From the NCBI RefSeq assembly GCF_000953675.1, contig NZ_LN679998.1, positions 2,091,963 to 2,155,962 on the forward strand: DNA of 64,000 nucleotides. The letters are read 5' to 3'. The translations under genes were made by a program, and so were the position numbers. The notes under the pieces are model-generated. The model was not told the origin of the DNA. It worked only from the letters and a program-made list of their open reading frames with translations, and ran no database searches. Every line of letters starts with the position of its first letter. The stretch's first letter is position 1. Below are positions 26,999-36,233 of this stretch, piece by piece. Origin of the DNA: Paraclostridium sordellii (GTDB lineage: Bacteria > Bacillota > Clostridia > Peptostreptococcales > Peptostreptococcaceae).

Positions 26999-28999
26999 TC
27001 AATAATAAAATACCTCATATCTATTTCTACCCTTGTTTTTAGCACTATAAAGTGCCTTATCTGCATTATCTATCATTTTATATATTCCTTCATTTTGAGA
27101 AAATTCATTTGTATATATACCAATACTAACTGTTAATATATCGCAAATCTCTGAGTATTTATGTTCTATTTGCTTTCCCCTTATACTTTCTTGTATCTTT
27201 TCAGCTATAACTTTTGCATTATCAATCGATACTTCTGGTAAAATTAAAACCATCTCTTCTCCACCATATCTTATAACTATACCTTGATCTTTAATACTGT
27301 TTTTTAAAGAGTTTGAAACTTCTTTTATTATTTCATCACCTTTAATATGCCCATAATTGTCATTATATTTTTTAAAATAGTCAATATCAATTAATATTAT
27401 AGATACTTTTTTATGATCAAAATTTTTCTTGTTTTTTTCTATATAATAATCTAAATATTTTCTATTGTATAAGTTAGTCATTCCATCAATAAAATTTGAC
27501 TTTTTAAGAAGCTTTATAACCTTCATTCTCGAGATTAAAATTAGTAGCAATATAATGATACTAAATATTAAAATTAACATATTAATTTTACGCTGTTGTT
27601 CTTTACTTTTTAGTTCATCTCTTTCATATAATTGAGTTGCATATTTCATATAATCTTTTTTAAATTGAATTTCAAGTTTATCTCTTTCATCCATTAGAGC
27701 TTTATTATATTTAATATAATTATCTAAATCATTTTTATTTTTATATATTTCTATAATAGATTTATATATATGCATTTCTAAACCTAGTCCATTTTGGATT
27801 GATTGTTGTAAGGTATAATTAAATATATCTAGTGATTTATCATATTTCTTTTGTTCTTTATAAAATTCTGCATAAGAAATATTTATAAATACTTCTTTAT
27901 TTAAAGAAAATTCGATTTTATCATTTTTTAATAACTCTAAACTTCTATTTAAAAGTTGTTGTGCCTTTTTAAAATCATGTTTATAGATATATGCTAAAGC
28001 TAAATTATTATAGATAAGCATTTCAATATCATCCCTTGAGTCTTTATCTATATAATCTAATAAGCTATAAATCTTTTTAGAAAGATTTATAGCTTCATCA
28101 TACTTATTAATTTCTATATATGAACTTATCTTATTTATATATGCCATCGATTTAGTCATAGCATTTTCAGTTTTATTCTCTATTTCTAGTCCAATTGCCT
28201 TATCATAATATTGTATAGCCATTTGGTAATCTTCTAAAATATAGTTTATATCTCCTATATTTGTAAAAACTTTTGATTTATGTATATTTACATTCCTTAT
28301 ATTTTTATTTGAATCCAATATTTTTATTAAATGTAAGTATTGATATATTGATTCTGAATATCTATAATCTAGGCTATATAAAAAACCTAGATTTCTAATT
28401 AAATTAATTTTACATTCATCATTTAAATCTCTAGTTTCTTGCAAATATGTATTTAAAATATTAATACTTGAATTTATTGTATCTTTATTCTTGATTAATG
28501 TGCTTATATTATCCCATATTATTTTGTTATCATTTTTATATTTTTTATCCCTTCCTATTTGTTTAAAAGCCATTTTACAATTTTCAATTAAATCATCATA
28601 CTTATTTTCATGTATAAGTGATTTATTCAATAAAATATATGTATATATCTTTATGAAACTTGAATTTGTTTCTAAAATTTTATTCTTAGCTTGTTCAAAA
28701 TTTTTAGACGCACTTTTATAGTCTTTATTAATATAATCTATATATCCTAATATAAAATAATACTGTGTATCCTTGTCTGTTTTGTTAATAAGTTTAGTAA
28801 TTTCTCCAATATTCTTTTTATCAAAACTTTGATTATTGTATGTTTTTTCTATTTCCATCACAATGTTTTCTTTGTATAAAATTTCATCCTTTTTAAATTT
28901 TGATTTATTGTATAAATTAAAAAAATATATAGTAAAAATAATACTCATAAAAAATAGAATGGTTTTTCTTTTTTTATTTAAGTTTTTTATTCTAATCAT
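26999..28999 (-). CDS. TPR-repeat membrane diguanylate cyclase (GGDEF)
   Basis: A 666-residue protein with a membrane segment at about 10-27, a long TPR-rich region (about 60-440, with units such as AIQYYDKAIGLEIENK), a second membrane segment (INMLILIFSIIILLLILIS) and a C-terminal GGDEF domain. The domain begins FIDGMTNLYNRKYLDYYI and contains IDIDYFKKYNDNYGH. The active-site loop is RYGGEEM, with Met in place of Phe. KDQG stands where the RxxD inhibitory site would be, so product inhibition is probably absent. It should make c-di-GMP in response to an extracytoplasmic cue sensed by the TPRs. It is monocistronic. Confidence 0.85.
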   Translation of the reverse strand: MIRIKNLNKKRKTILFFMSIIFTIYFFNLYNKSKFKKDEILYKENIVMEIEKTYNNQSFDKKNIGEITKLINKTDKDTQYYFILGYIDYINKDYKSASKNFEQAKNKILETNSSFIKIYTYILLNKSLIHENKYDDLIENCKMAFKQIGRDKKYKNDNKIIWDNISTLIKNKDTINSSINILNTYLQETRDLNDECKINLIRNLGFLYSLDYRYSESIYQYLHLIKILDSNKNIRNVNIHKSKVFTNIGDINYILEDYQMAIQYYDKAIGLEIENKTENAMTKSMAYINKISSYIEINKYDEAINLSKKIYSLLDYIDKDSRDDIEMLIYNNLALAYIYKHDFKKAQQLLNRSLELLKNDKIEFSLNKEVFINISYAEFYKEQKKYDKSLDIFNYTLQQSIQNGLGLEMHIYKSIIEIYKNKNDLDNYIKYNKALMDERDKLEIQFKKDYMKYATQLYERDELKSKEQQRKINMLILIFSIIILLLILISRMKVIKLLKKSNFIDGMTNLYNRKYLDYYIEKNKKNFDHKKVSIILIDIDYFKKYNDNYGHIKGDEIIKEVSNSLKNSIKDQGIVIRYGGEEMVLILPEVSIDNAKVIAEKIQESIRGKQIEHKYSEICDILTVSIGIYTNEFSQNEGIYKMIDNADKALYSAKNKGRNRYEVFYY

Positions 29000-29367
29000 A
29001 TTAATGTCCCCTTTTGATATTATATTTTTAATTTATATAAAAATAAGCTTGTATACTTTTGTGAATTTTCATATTTTTTATCATATTATGATTATTTATA
29101 TTAAATAATATCATACAAACCAGTATAGCTCTACCTATCTTGTACTTTATAACTATTATTCTTTAAAATAAGTTGATCCATTTATAAATATAAAAATAGT
29201 TAATCCAGTTTAATAAAATTTTAAAAAGATACGAATTCAAAATACATGATGATAGAAATTTTGATACATAACTTTTTCTAATTAAAAAAGCTGACTACTA
29301 TATTTAATAGTAATCAGCTTTTTAACTAATTTGTATTACTTTAAGATAAAGTTTAAATTATAATTTA
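29000..29367. other. 368-nt region upstream of the GGDEF gene
   Basis: It holds the GGDEF upstream region and the terminator of the DXS-family gene (29284-29323). No other signal was recognised. Confidence 0.5.
29284..29323 (-). terminator. Terminator of the MerR-DXS operon
   Basis: AAAAAGCTGA and TCAGCTTTTT pair with an inner TACTAT/ATAGTA stem, flanked by A and T runs. Confidence 0.85.
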
Positions 29368-31125
29368 CTAAAGTATATTTTGTATATCTGATATTATTAA
29401 ATCTTCTTTTAGATGATAGCGCTCATATAATTCATCTAAAGATATACTATCTGTAAATTCTTTTTTGGCTCCAAAGTTTAAAACCTTAATATCTTTATCT
29501 GAATAGAATCTTGAAATCTTTTCTCCAAATCCTCCATCAAGAATTCCATCTTCTAACGTAATTACAACCTTATGATTAGATAATAAATCATTTAATAATT
29601 CTTCATCTACTCCAGTTATAAATCTAGGATTTATTAATGTTGCATTTATTCCTGTTACTTCTTTTAATCTCTCTTGAACTCGCTTACCTAGATGATAAAA
29701 AGATCCAAGTCCAATTATTGCTACTTCACTTCCATCTTCAACCTTTTCATATTTGTTTAAATCATCAAAATTAGGTTCAATTTTAACTCCAGTTGATACC
29801 ACATTCATATTTGGAACACGTATAGCCACTGGATATTTATCTTGCTCTATACCCCATTCCATCATAGCAAGATACTCTTCTTTGGTAGTTGGTGCCAAAT
29901 ATACAATATTTGGTATATTAGATATTAATGGTATATCAAATAAACCTAGGTGAGTTATATCACTGTCACTTATTCCTCCCCAATAAACCATAATAAGTGC
30001 TGGGTTATTATTTATAGCAAGGTCTTGAGATAATTGATCATATGTTCTTTGTATAAATGAACTTAAAAATGATGCTACTGGCTTGCCACCTCGTTTTGCT
30101 ATACCTGATGCAAGTGCTATTGCATGTTCTTCAGCTATACCAACATCTACATATCTGTCTTTAAACTCACTTCTAAATGGATTTAAACCAACTATACTTG
30201 GAGTAGCAGCTGTTATTGCTACAATACTACTATCTTTTTTAGCTTTTTCTACTAAAAATTCTCCAGCTATATCTGAATAAGATTTATCATCAAATTTAAA
30301 TTTAGATTCTTTAGTTTCTAAATCAAATGGCATTACCCAGTGGAATGCTTCTTTATTTTCTTCTGCATCCTTATAACCTTTACCTTTAACAGTACGCATA
30401 TGCACTACTACTGGATGGTCTGTATCTTTAACTTCTTTAAATGTCTCTATTAATGACTCAATATCATTTCCATCTTTAACAAAATAGTAGTCAAATCCTA
30501 GTGATTTAAAGAAGTTATTTTCTGACTTTCCTTCAGTTTCACGAAGTAAAGCTAGGTTTTTATAAAGCCCTCCATGGTTTTCTGCTATAGACATATCATT
30601 ATCATTTACTAAAATTATTATATTTTTTCCAGATTCAGCTGCATTATTTAATCCTTCATATGCTTCTCCGCCACTTAAAGAACCATCACCTATAACTGCA
30701 ATTATATTTTCCTTTCCATTTTTTACATCACGTCCTTTAGCTAACCCACAGGCTAAACTAACTGAAGTTGATGTATGTCCCACTGTAAAGAAATCATGTT
30801 CACTTTCTTTAGATGAAGTATACCCTGTAACATCTGTGTATTTATTAGGATTTATAAATGCTTCTTTTCTTCCTGTTAGCATTTTATGTGTATATGATTG
30901 ATGCGAAACATCATATACAAACTTATCTATTGGTGAATTAAATACATAATGAAGTGCAATTGTTGCTTCTACCATACCTAAGTTAGGCCCAAAGTGACCT
31001 CCTGTTGTACTTACTTTTTTAATTAGTACATCTCTTATCTCACTAGATAATAAGTTCAATTCATCTATTGTAAGTATTTTTAAATCTTTTGGATTATTTA
31101 TCTTATTTAAAATATTTAATGACAT
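29368..31125 (-). CDS. 1-deoxy-D-xylulose-5-phosphate synthase (DXS) family protein, probable paralogue
   Basis: A 585-residue thiamine-diphosphate enzyme. DXS features include HQSYTHKMLTGR (75-86), the ThDP motif GDGSLSGGEAYEGLNN (146-161), the catalytic Glu in GIAEEHA (near 332) and FIQRTYDQ (357-364). The segment that in canonical DXS reads DRAGLVGADG is YWGGISDSDI here (381-390), removing the Arg that helps bind glyceraldehyde 3-phosphate, and the protein is shorter than typical DXS. It may thus be a paralogue with another aldehyde acceptor. It follows a MerR regulator by 23 nt in one operon. Orthodox DXS activity cannot be excluded. Confidence 0.82.
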   Translation of the reverse strand: MSLNILNKINNPKDLKILTIDELNLLSSEIRDVLIKKVSTTGGHFGPNLGMVEATIALHYVFNSPIDKFVYDVSHQSYTHKMLTGRKEAFINPNKYTDVTGYTSSKESEHDFFTVGHTSTSVSLACGLAKGRDVKNGKENIIAVIGDGSLSGGEAYEGLNNAAESGKNIIILVNDNDMSIAENHGGLYKNLALLRETEGKSENNFFKSLGFDYYFVKDGNDIESLIETFKEVKDTDHPVVVHMRTVKGKGYKDAEENKEAFHWVMPFDLETKESKFKFDDKSYSDIAGEFLVEKAKKDSSIVAITAATPSIVGLNPFRSEFKDRYVDVGIAEEHAIALASGIAKRGGKPVASFLSSFIQRTYDQLSQDLAINNNPALIMVYWGGISDSDITHLGLFDIPLISNIPNIVYLAPTTKEEYLAMMEWGIEQDKYPVAIRVPNMNVVSTGVKIEPNFDDLNKYEKVEDGSEVAIIGLGSFYHLGKRVQERLKEVTGINATLINPRFITGVDEELLNDLLSNHKVVITLEDGILDGGFGEKISRFYSDKDIKVLNFGAKKEFTDSISLDELYERYHLKEDLIISDIQNIL

Positions 31126-31148
31126 ATTAAATTTCCTCCTAGTTGTAA

Positions 31149-31529
31149 TTATTTTTTTATTAGTTCATTTTCTTTTGTTACCATATCATTTTCATATCTT
31201 TCTATTTTAAAATCTAAACGTTCTATAGTTTGTTTCATATCCTCCATTTTTTCTATTAAAACTTTACGTTGTTCAATTAATATTTCTTTTCTAGCTTCAA
31301 TAGTTTCATCCCCTCGCTTAAAAAGCGTAACATAATTTATTAATACATCTATTGAAAGACCTGCATTTCTCATGCATTTTATAAATTCTATCCACCTACA
31401 GTCTTCTTCTGTATAATCTCTCTTACCGCCTTTGCTACGATTTATGCTAGGAATAAGTCCAATACGTTCATAGTAACGTAATGTGTCCTGTGAAAGACCA
31501 AACATTTCACTTACTTGTGTAATTGTCAT
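31149..31529 (-). CDS. MerR family transcriptional regulator (AdhR-like)
   Basis: A 126-residue MerR regulator. The N-terminal HTH reads TITQVSEMFGLSQDTLRYYE, followed by the wing IGLIPSINRSKGGKRDYTEED and a C-terminal coiled coil (about 80-120). WIEFIKCMRNAGLSI matches the conserved-Cys segment of AdhR-type regulators, which sense aldehydes or thiol-reactive compounds. It is first of two genes with the DXS-family enzyme. Its promoter carries a perfect MerR-type operator, so autoregulation is very likely. Minus-strand ATG follows TTTGGAGGTTTC. Confidence 0.9.
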   Translation of the reverse strand: MTITQVSEMFGLSQDTLRYYERIGLIPSINRSKGGKRDYTEEDCRWIEFIKCMRNAGLSIDVLINYVTLFKRGDETIEARKEILIEQRKVLIEKMEDMKQTIERLDFKIERYENDMVTKENELIKK

Positions 31530-31574
31530 ATCATGAAACCTCCAAATATTATAGCTAATATCTTCTACACTTAT

Positions 31575-31605
31575 AGGATATTCCTTGGAGTTAACTCCAA
31601 GTCAA
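31575..31605 (-). promoter_or_regulatory. MerR-type promoter with 19-bp spacer and palindromic operator
   Basis: On the minus strand TTGACT (31605-31600), a 19-nt spacer and TATCCT (31580-31575). A perfect 18-bp palindrome CTTGGAGTTAACTCCAAG (31584-31601) lies mainly in the spacer, the hallmark of promoters untwisted by MerR activators. Confidence 0.85.
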
Positions 31606-31707
31606 TACTTTTTTTAATTTATGTAAATTATGTTTTTGTGAATTAATTTTTAATTAGTTTTTTGATATGTTTTATATATGGTTTACTTTTAATTAGATTT
31701 GATAGCT

Positions 31708-31736
31708 ATCCCACCTCGTAAAACACGAGGTGGGAT
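31708..31736. terminator. Strong hairpin downstream of the ogt operon
   Basis: ATCCCACCTCGT and its exact complement flank a 5-nt loop. No good T run follows on either strand, so it may act as an mRNA-stabilising or weak terminator hairpin. Confidence 0.55.
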
Positions 31737-31773
31737 ATTTGATAAGCCAAATAATGAATGTTATCTATTTTTA

Positions 31774-32247
31774 TTATTTAGCTTTTGAAAACTTTTCTTC
31801 ATGTTTTAAAAGCCATGATTTTTTATCTAGTCCTCCTCCATAACCTGTAAGACTTTTATTAGCTCCAATAACCCTATGACAAGGAACAACTATATTTATA
31901 ATATTTCTACCATTAGTATTTCCAACTGCTCTTACAGCTTTCTCATTTCCTATTTTTGTTGCTATATATTTATAAGATACAGTATCTCCATAAGGAATAT
32001 CTGTTAATTCATTCCAAACTTTTTCCTGAAACTCTGTTCCTTTTAGTTTAAATTTTATATCGAATTCTTTTCTAGTTCCATTAAAATATTCTTGTATCTG
32101 CTTTATAGTTTCTTTTAAAATCTCTGGTTGTTCTGTATTTTTTCTTTTTTCATCTACATACAAAATTGAAATTAGTTCATCTTCTGTTGTACCTATTTCT
32201 AGTATTCCTATAGGTGAATCGTAGTAATAATAGTACTTTTGTATCAT
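31774..32247 (-). CDS. ogt: Methylated-DNA--protein-cysteine methyltransferase
   Basis: A 157-residue suicide alkyltransferase that transfers methyl groups from O6-methylguanine to its own cysteine. The active site NIVVPCHRVIGANKSLTGYGGGLDKKSWLLKHE, split by the acceptor Cys in PCHRV, is complete, and the DNA-binding part FQEKVWNELTDIPYGDTVSY precedes it. The N-terminal domain is of Ogt size. AAGGAGGAATTT precedes the ATG. It lies 30 nt after the radical SAM gene and probably shares its transcript; both are linked to DNA repair. Confidence 0.93.
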   Translation of the reverse strand: MIQKYYYYYDSPIGILEIGTTEDELISILYVDEKRKNTEQPEILKETIKQIQEYFNGTRKEFDIKFKLKGTEFQEKVWNELTDIPYGDTVSYKYIATKIGNEKAVRAVGNTNGRNIINIVVPCHRVIGANKSLTGYGGGLDKKSWLLKHEEKFSKAK

Positions 32248-32277
32248 TTAAATTCCTCCTTAGATAAAAGTAAATTA

Positions 32278-33171
32278 TTAAAACCAAGTTATTTGATTAC
32301 TTTCATATTGACTTTTATAGTCATTTATAATGTCTTTCATGTTATATAGTAAACTATATCTATCGCACTCTTTTTTGAATACTTTCCATAAATACTCTGA
32401 ATTTAGAGAACTATTTTCATACTGTTCTCCATAAGTTTTTACATATTTTTTATCTAACATTTTATTTGGAAATATTTTTCTTAACTGCTCTAAATAATAT
32501 TCTCTCTGATTAGTTCTTAATGTAACTCCTAGTCCATAAGTAAAAACAAATTTAGCTCCACATTCATAAGCTCTTTTTATAATATTTTTTATATTTTCCT
32601 CAGTATCATTTATAAATGGTAATATTGGCATTAACAATACACCACAGTATATATTATTATCTGATAATTTTTTTAAAGTCTTAAACCTATCAGATGTTGT
32701 AGATACATTTGGCTCAACTTTTTTACAAAGTTCATCATCAAATGTAGTTATTGTAATTTTGATTAAAGTTGGAGAGTGTTTTTGGATACTTTTTAATATA
32801 TCTATATCTCTAACTATTAAGTCACTTTTAGTTGCAATTGATATTCCAAATTTATATTCATCTACTAATTTTAGAGCTTGTCTTGTTAAAAGATACTTCT
32901 TTTCAAAAGGATTATATGGATCACTCATAGCTCCTGTTCCCACTACACCTTTTTTTCTCTTTGATACTAAATCCTTTTTTATTATTTCAATTGAATTTTC
33001 TTTAATTCTAACTCTATCAAAATCTATAATTTGATAACAATTACTTCTAGAATCACAATATATACATCCATGGCAACAGCCTTTATATATGTTCATATTA
33101 TAGTTTATTCCAAACCAGTTAGGATTTTCTTTATAGCTAGATACAATGGTTTTTGTTGGTATATACTCCAT
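32278..33171 (-). CDS. SPL-family radical SAM protein
   Basis: A 297-residue radical SAM protein. The 4Fe-4S/SAM motif CxxxCxxC is in CCHGCIYCDSR (near residue 35), followed by GTGAMSDPYNPFEKKYLLTR, ISIATKSDLIVRD and VEPNVSTTSDRF, a pattern shared with spore photoproduct lyase-like SplB proteins. Members may repair UV photoproducts, but most of this short subgroup are untested. I start at the ATG 33171, behind GAAAGGATT; a TTG at 33189 adds six residues and contains that ribosome binding site. The downstream ogt gene supports a DNA repair setting. Confidence 0.82.
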   Translation of the reverse strand: MEYIPTKTIVSSYKENPNWFGINYNMNIYKGCCHGCIYCDSRSNCYQIIDFDRVRIKENSIEIIKKDLVSKRKKGVVGTGAMSDPYNPFEKKYLLTRQALKLVDEYKFGISIATKSDLIVRDIDILKSIQKHSPTLIKITITTFDDELCKKVEPNVSTTSDRFKTLKKLSDNNIYCGVLLMPILPFINDTEENIKNIIKRAYECGAKFVFTYGLGVTLRTNQREYYLEQLRKIFPNKMLDKKYVKTYGEQYENSSLNSEYLWKVFKKECDRYSLLYNMKDIINDYKSQYESNQITWF

Positions 33172-33213
33172 ACATATTAATCCTTTCAACTTGGATTTTT
33201 AAATTAGCTCTAT

Positions 33214-33696
33214 TTATATATTTACTTTAATTACCTTATTTTTAATATTATTTAAAAACCTATCAAAGTCATCACCGGATATATTAAAAGTTTCTGTATT
33301 TATAGCTGGATGAAAGTTAAGATTTTGACCATCTAGTAAATCACTATCTATTAATACTTCCACTTCGCTATTTTTGTCATTTATAATACTAAAAGGATTT
33401 ACACTTCCAGGAGTTACCTTCATAAGCTCATATAATTTTTCTGGTGAATCAAAAGAAAGCCTAGTACTCCCTATTTGAGTTCTTATATTTTTTAAATCAA
33501 CTGATTTATCGTGCTTTACTACTACTAAGTAGTTCTGGCTTTTATTAGAGTTCTTTAAAAATAAATTTTTACAATGATGTCCTGGCATATCTTTAGTTAC
33601 GCTATAAAACTCATCTGCTGTAAATACTTCATCATGTTCTAAGACTTTATATTTTATTTGTAATTCATTTAGTTTTGCATATATTTCTTTTTTCAT
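33214..33696 (-). CDS. Prolyl-tRNA deacylase / YbaK-type editing domain protein
   Basis: A 160-residue stand-alone aminoacyl-tRNA editing domain of the ProX/PrdX type. Features are YKVLEHDEVFTADEFYSVTKDMPG, the catalytic-region HHCKNLFLKN, YLVVVKHDKSVDLKNI and GSVNPFSIINDKN. Proteins of this type hydrolyse Ala-tRNA-Pro formed by misacylating prolyl-tRNA synthetase; PrdX homologues also lie near proline reductase genes in Stickland clostridia, but no such genes are visible here. AAAAGG precedes the ATG. It is upstream of the SPL gene by 43 nt. Confidence 0.87.
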   Translation of the reverse strand: MKKEIYAKLNELQIKYKVLEHDEVFTADEFYSVTKDMPGHHCKNLFLKNSNKSQNYLVVVKHDKSVDLKNIRTQIGSTRLSFDSPEKLYELMKVTPGSVNPFSIINDKNSEVEVLIDSDLLDGQNLNFHPAINTETFNISGDDFDRFLNNIKNKVIKVNI

Positions 33697-33761
33697 CCTT
33701 TTCCCCCTGTTGTATAAATATAAGTATATTATTACATATTTTTTATTTCTATTAAAGTTAT

Positions 33762-33793
33762 AAAAAACTCATATCTATTTGATATGAGTTTTT
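33762..33793 (-). terminator. Terminator of the superoxide dismutase gene
   Basis: AAAAAACTCATATC/GATATGAGTTTTTT is a perfect 14-bp stem with a 5-nt loop after the sodC stop. Confidence 0.9.
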
Positions 33794-33826
33794 TATATTT
33801 ATACAATATGAACTTCATTAATTTAT

Positions 33827-34342
33827 TTATTGTCTAGAATATGCAGTAATAACTCCACAAGCCAATCTAGATCCTGCATTTCCCGCAGGTTGTGTTGTAA
33901 AATCATCATATCCTTTATGAAGTATAAAGGATTTTCCTATAATTTCATTTACAGTAAATCTATTTGTAAATGTAGAAAGTATACCTATCCCATCAGCAGA
34001 CAAAATTGGCGGTAAATCTCCTGCATGCATAGGATGTTCTTCATTAGTTGGGTTATAGTGAGATTTTGCAGCCGTAAATGGATCGCTTTCATTCCCTACA
34101 GTACAATCTCCAACCTCATGAATATGGAGTCCATGGAAAGAACTTTTTTGATTATTTATATTAGGAATTCCTGTTATATAAGCTTTTAAGTATACTCCTT
34201 CTTCTAGCTGATATAAATATATTATTCCCTTTATACAGGGAGCCAAAGGCCCTCCTTTTATCTTAGCGTATGCATCTGGTTTAGATGGATTATAGTTAGA
34301 AAACATCTTATTAATATCATATTTTTTGCAAGAATTATCCAT
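33827..34342 (-). CDS. sodC: Cu/Zn superoxide dismutase
   Basis: A 171-residue Cu/Zn superoxide dismutase. Copper and zinc ligands are seen in FHGLHIHEVGDC, KSHYNP and HPMHAGDLPPIL, and the C-terminal LACGVI supplies the second Cys of the conserved disulfide with GDC. The arginine in SRLACG guiding superoxide is present. There is no signal peptide or lipobox, which is unusual because bacterial SodC is normally exported; a non-classical location or spore association is possible. AGGAGGTAC precedes the ATG. It is monocistronic. Confidence 0.9.
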   Translation of the reverse strand: MDNSCKKYDINKMFSNYNPSKPDAYAKIKGGPLAPCIKGIIYLYQLEEGVYLKAYITGIPNINNQKSSFHGLHIHEVGDCTVGNESDPFTAAKSHYNPTNEEHPMHAGDLPPILSADGIGILSTFTNRFTVNEIIGKSFILHKGYDDFTTQPAGNAGSRLACGVITAYSRQ

Positions 34343-34432
34343 AATGTACCTCCTTATAATATTGAGTTTATATAGCTATATATATTATGATTTGAAATTC
34401 AAAAATGTTATCATTTGCAATATTTTGTAATA

Positions 34433-34470
34433 AAAAAAGCGTATTAACAAGTTTGTTAATACGCTTTTTT
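34433..34470 (-). terminator. Terminator of the rib operon
   Basis: AAAAAAGCGTATTAACAA and its complement form an 18-bp stem with a 2-3 nt loop downstream of ribH. Confidence 0.92.
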
Positions 34471-34516
34471 ATTTTTATTCATTCAAATAATCTTTTCTAA
34501 TTCTTTTAGTAAAATA

Positions 34517-34978
34517 TTAAAATTGTTTTAATAAATTTGCCATTTCAATAGCAGTCACAGCAGCATCATAACCTTTATTTCCAGCTTTTGTTCCAGCTCT
34601 TTCAATAGCTTGTTCAATTGTATCCGTTGTTAATACTCCAAATATAACAGGTTTTTCACTAGATAAAGAAACTGAAGCAATTCCCTTTGATGCTTCTGCA
34701 CATACATAATCAAAATGTGGTGTTGATCCTTTAATAACTGCACCTAAGCATATTATTGCATCATACTCTTCATTTTTAGCCATTTTCTTTGCGATTAATG
34801 GAATTTCAAAGGCTCCTGGTACCCAAGCTACATCTATATTATTTTCATCTACTCCATGTCTTTTTAATCCATCAAGTGCTCCCCCTAATAATTTTGAAAC
34901 TATAAATTCATTAAATCTACCTACTACTATACCTATCTTAATACCTTCTGCTACTAATTTTCCTTCTATTACTCCCAT
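34517..34978 (-). CDS. ribH: 6,7-dimethyl-8-ribityllumazine synthase
   Basis: A 153-residue lumazine synthase, condensing 5-amino-6-ribitylaminouracil with 3,4-dihydroxy-2-butanone 4-phosphate. Active-site segments are [32 protein letters not shown] and [15 protein letters not shown]. The ATG at 34978 is chosen because GGAGGG sits seven bases upstream; an earlier in-frame ATG at 34993 contains that very site. It is last gene of the ribD-ribE-ribBA-ribH operon, controlled by the FMN riboswitch. Confidence 0.97.
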   Translation of the reverse strand: MGVIEGKLVAEGIKIGIVVGRFNEFIVSKLLGGALDGLKRHGVDENNIDVAWVPGAFEIPLIAKKMAKNEEYDAIICLGAVIKGSTPHFDYVCAEASKGIASVSLSSEKPVIFGVLTTDTIEQAIERAGTKAGNKGYDAAVTAIEMANLLKQF

Positions 34979-35004
34979 TTTAAAGCCCTCCATTTATATT
35001 AATT

Positions 35005-36201
35005 TTAATAGTTAAGCATATGATGTAATTTATCTTGTTTAGTCTTTAAATAAAACTCATTTTTTTCATTATGATTCATTTGAATTGGAATTCTTTCCAC
35101 TATTTCAATATCATAACCTCTTAGCCCATTAAGCTTTCTAGGATTATTTGTCATAAGTCTTAGTGTCCTAACCCCTAGATTTTTAAGTATTTGGGCTCCA
35201 ATTCCATAATCCCTAATATCTGCTGGAAACCCTAGCATAAGATTAGCTTCCACTGTGTCATACCCTTGGTCTTGAAGTGCATAAGCTTTTAACTTATTTA
35301 TAAGTCCAATTCCTCTTCCTTCTTGTCTCATATAGAGAAGAATTCCGTTTCCTTCTTTAGCTATTTTTTTCATTGCAGCATCATATTGGTCTCCACAATC
35401 ACATCTTAAAGATCCCAAAGCATCTCCTGTTAGACATTCTGAATGAACTCTTACAAGTACTGGTTCATTTTCGTCTATTTCACCTTTAACTAAGGCTACA
35501 TGGTGTTCTCCATTTAATTTATTTATAAACCCATACATCTTAAAATCTCCATACTTTGTTGGCATATTAACTTCTACAACTCGTTCAACTAGGTTCTCAC
35601 GTGTTCTTCTATAGTCAACTAAATCAGCTATAGTTATTATCTTAAGATTATGTTTTTTTGCAAACTCCATTAACTCAGTTGTTCTCGCCATAGTTCCATC
35701 TTTACTCATAATTTCACAAATAACACCTGCTGGTTCTAATCCTGCAAGTCTTGATAGATCTATAGCTGCCTCTGTATGTCCAACTCTTTTTAATACTCCA
35801 CCAGATTTAGCTATAAGGGGGAAGATGTGTCCTGGTCTTCTAAAATCTAATGGATTGCTATCTTTTAGTACCTTTTGGATTGTAAATGCTCTTTCATATG
35901 CAGAAATACCAGTAGTGGTATCAATGTGGTCAATAGAAACTGTAAAAGCGGTTTCATGGTTGTCAGTATTATTTTCTACCATAGGATGTAAATTTAAAAC
36001 TTTTGCCTTTTTTTCATCTATTGGCATACATATAAGCCCTCTTCCATAAGTAGCCATAAAGTTAATAGCTTCCGGTGTTACACATTCAGCAGACATTAAT
36101 AAGTCTCCTTCATTTTCTCTATCTTCATCATCAACAACTATAACTATTTTTCCTTCTTTTATATCTTCTAAAGCTTCTTCAATAGTATTAAATTTAAACA
36201 T
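35005..36201 (-). CDS. ribBA: Bifunctional 3,4-dihydroxy-2-butanone-4-phosphate synthase / GTP cyclohydrolase II
   Basis: A 398-residue fusion. The N-terminal RibB half (1-200) carries [22 protein letters not shown] and [28 protein letters not shown]. The C-terminal RibA half (205-398) has [11 protein letters not shown], the zinc cysteines in SLRCDCGDQ and [12 protein letters not shown]. It feeds both branches of riboflavin synthesis. Length is normal for RibBA. It lies 26 nt upstream of ribH and 32 nt after ribE. Confidence 0.97.
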   Translation of the reverse strand: MFKFNTIEEALEDIKEGKIVIVVDDEDRENEGDLLMSAECVTPEAINFMATYGRGLICMPIDEKKAKVLNLHPMVENNTDNHETAFTVSIDHIDTTTGISAYERAFTIQKVLKDSNPLDFRRPGHIFPLIAKSGGVLKRVGHTEAAIDLSRLAGLEPAGVICEIMSKDGTMARTTELMEFAKKHNLKIITIADLVDYRRTRENLVERVVEVNMPTKYGDFKMYGFINKLNGEHHVALVKGEIDENEPVLVRVHSECLTGDALGSLRCDCGDQYDAAMKKIAKEGNGILLYMRQEGRGIGLINKLKAYALQDQGYDTVEANLMLGFPADIRDYGIGAQILKNLGVRTLRLMTNNPRKLNGLRGYDIEIVERIPIQMNHNEKNEFYLKTKQDKLHHMLNY

Positions 36202-36233
36202 TTTCTTTTCTCCTTATTATTAGTTTCATGTTT

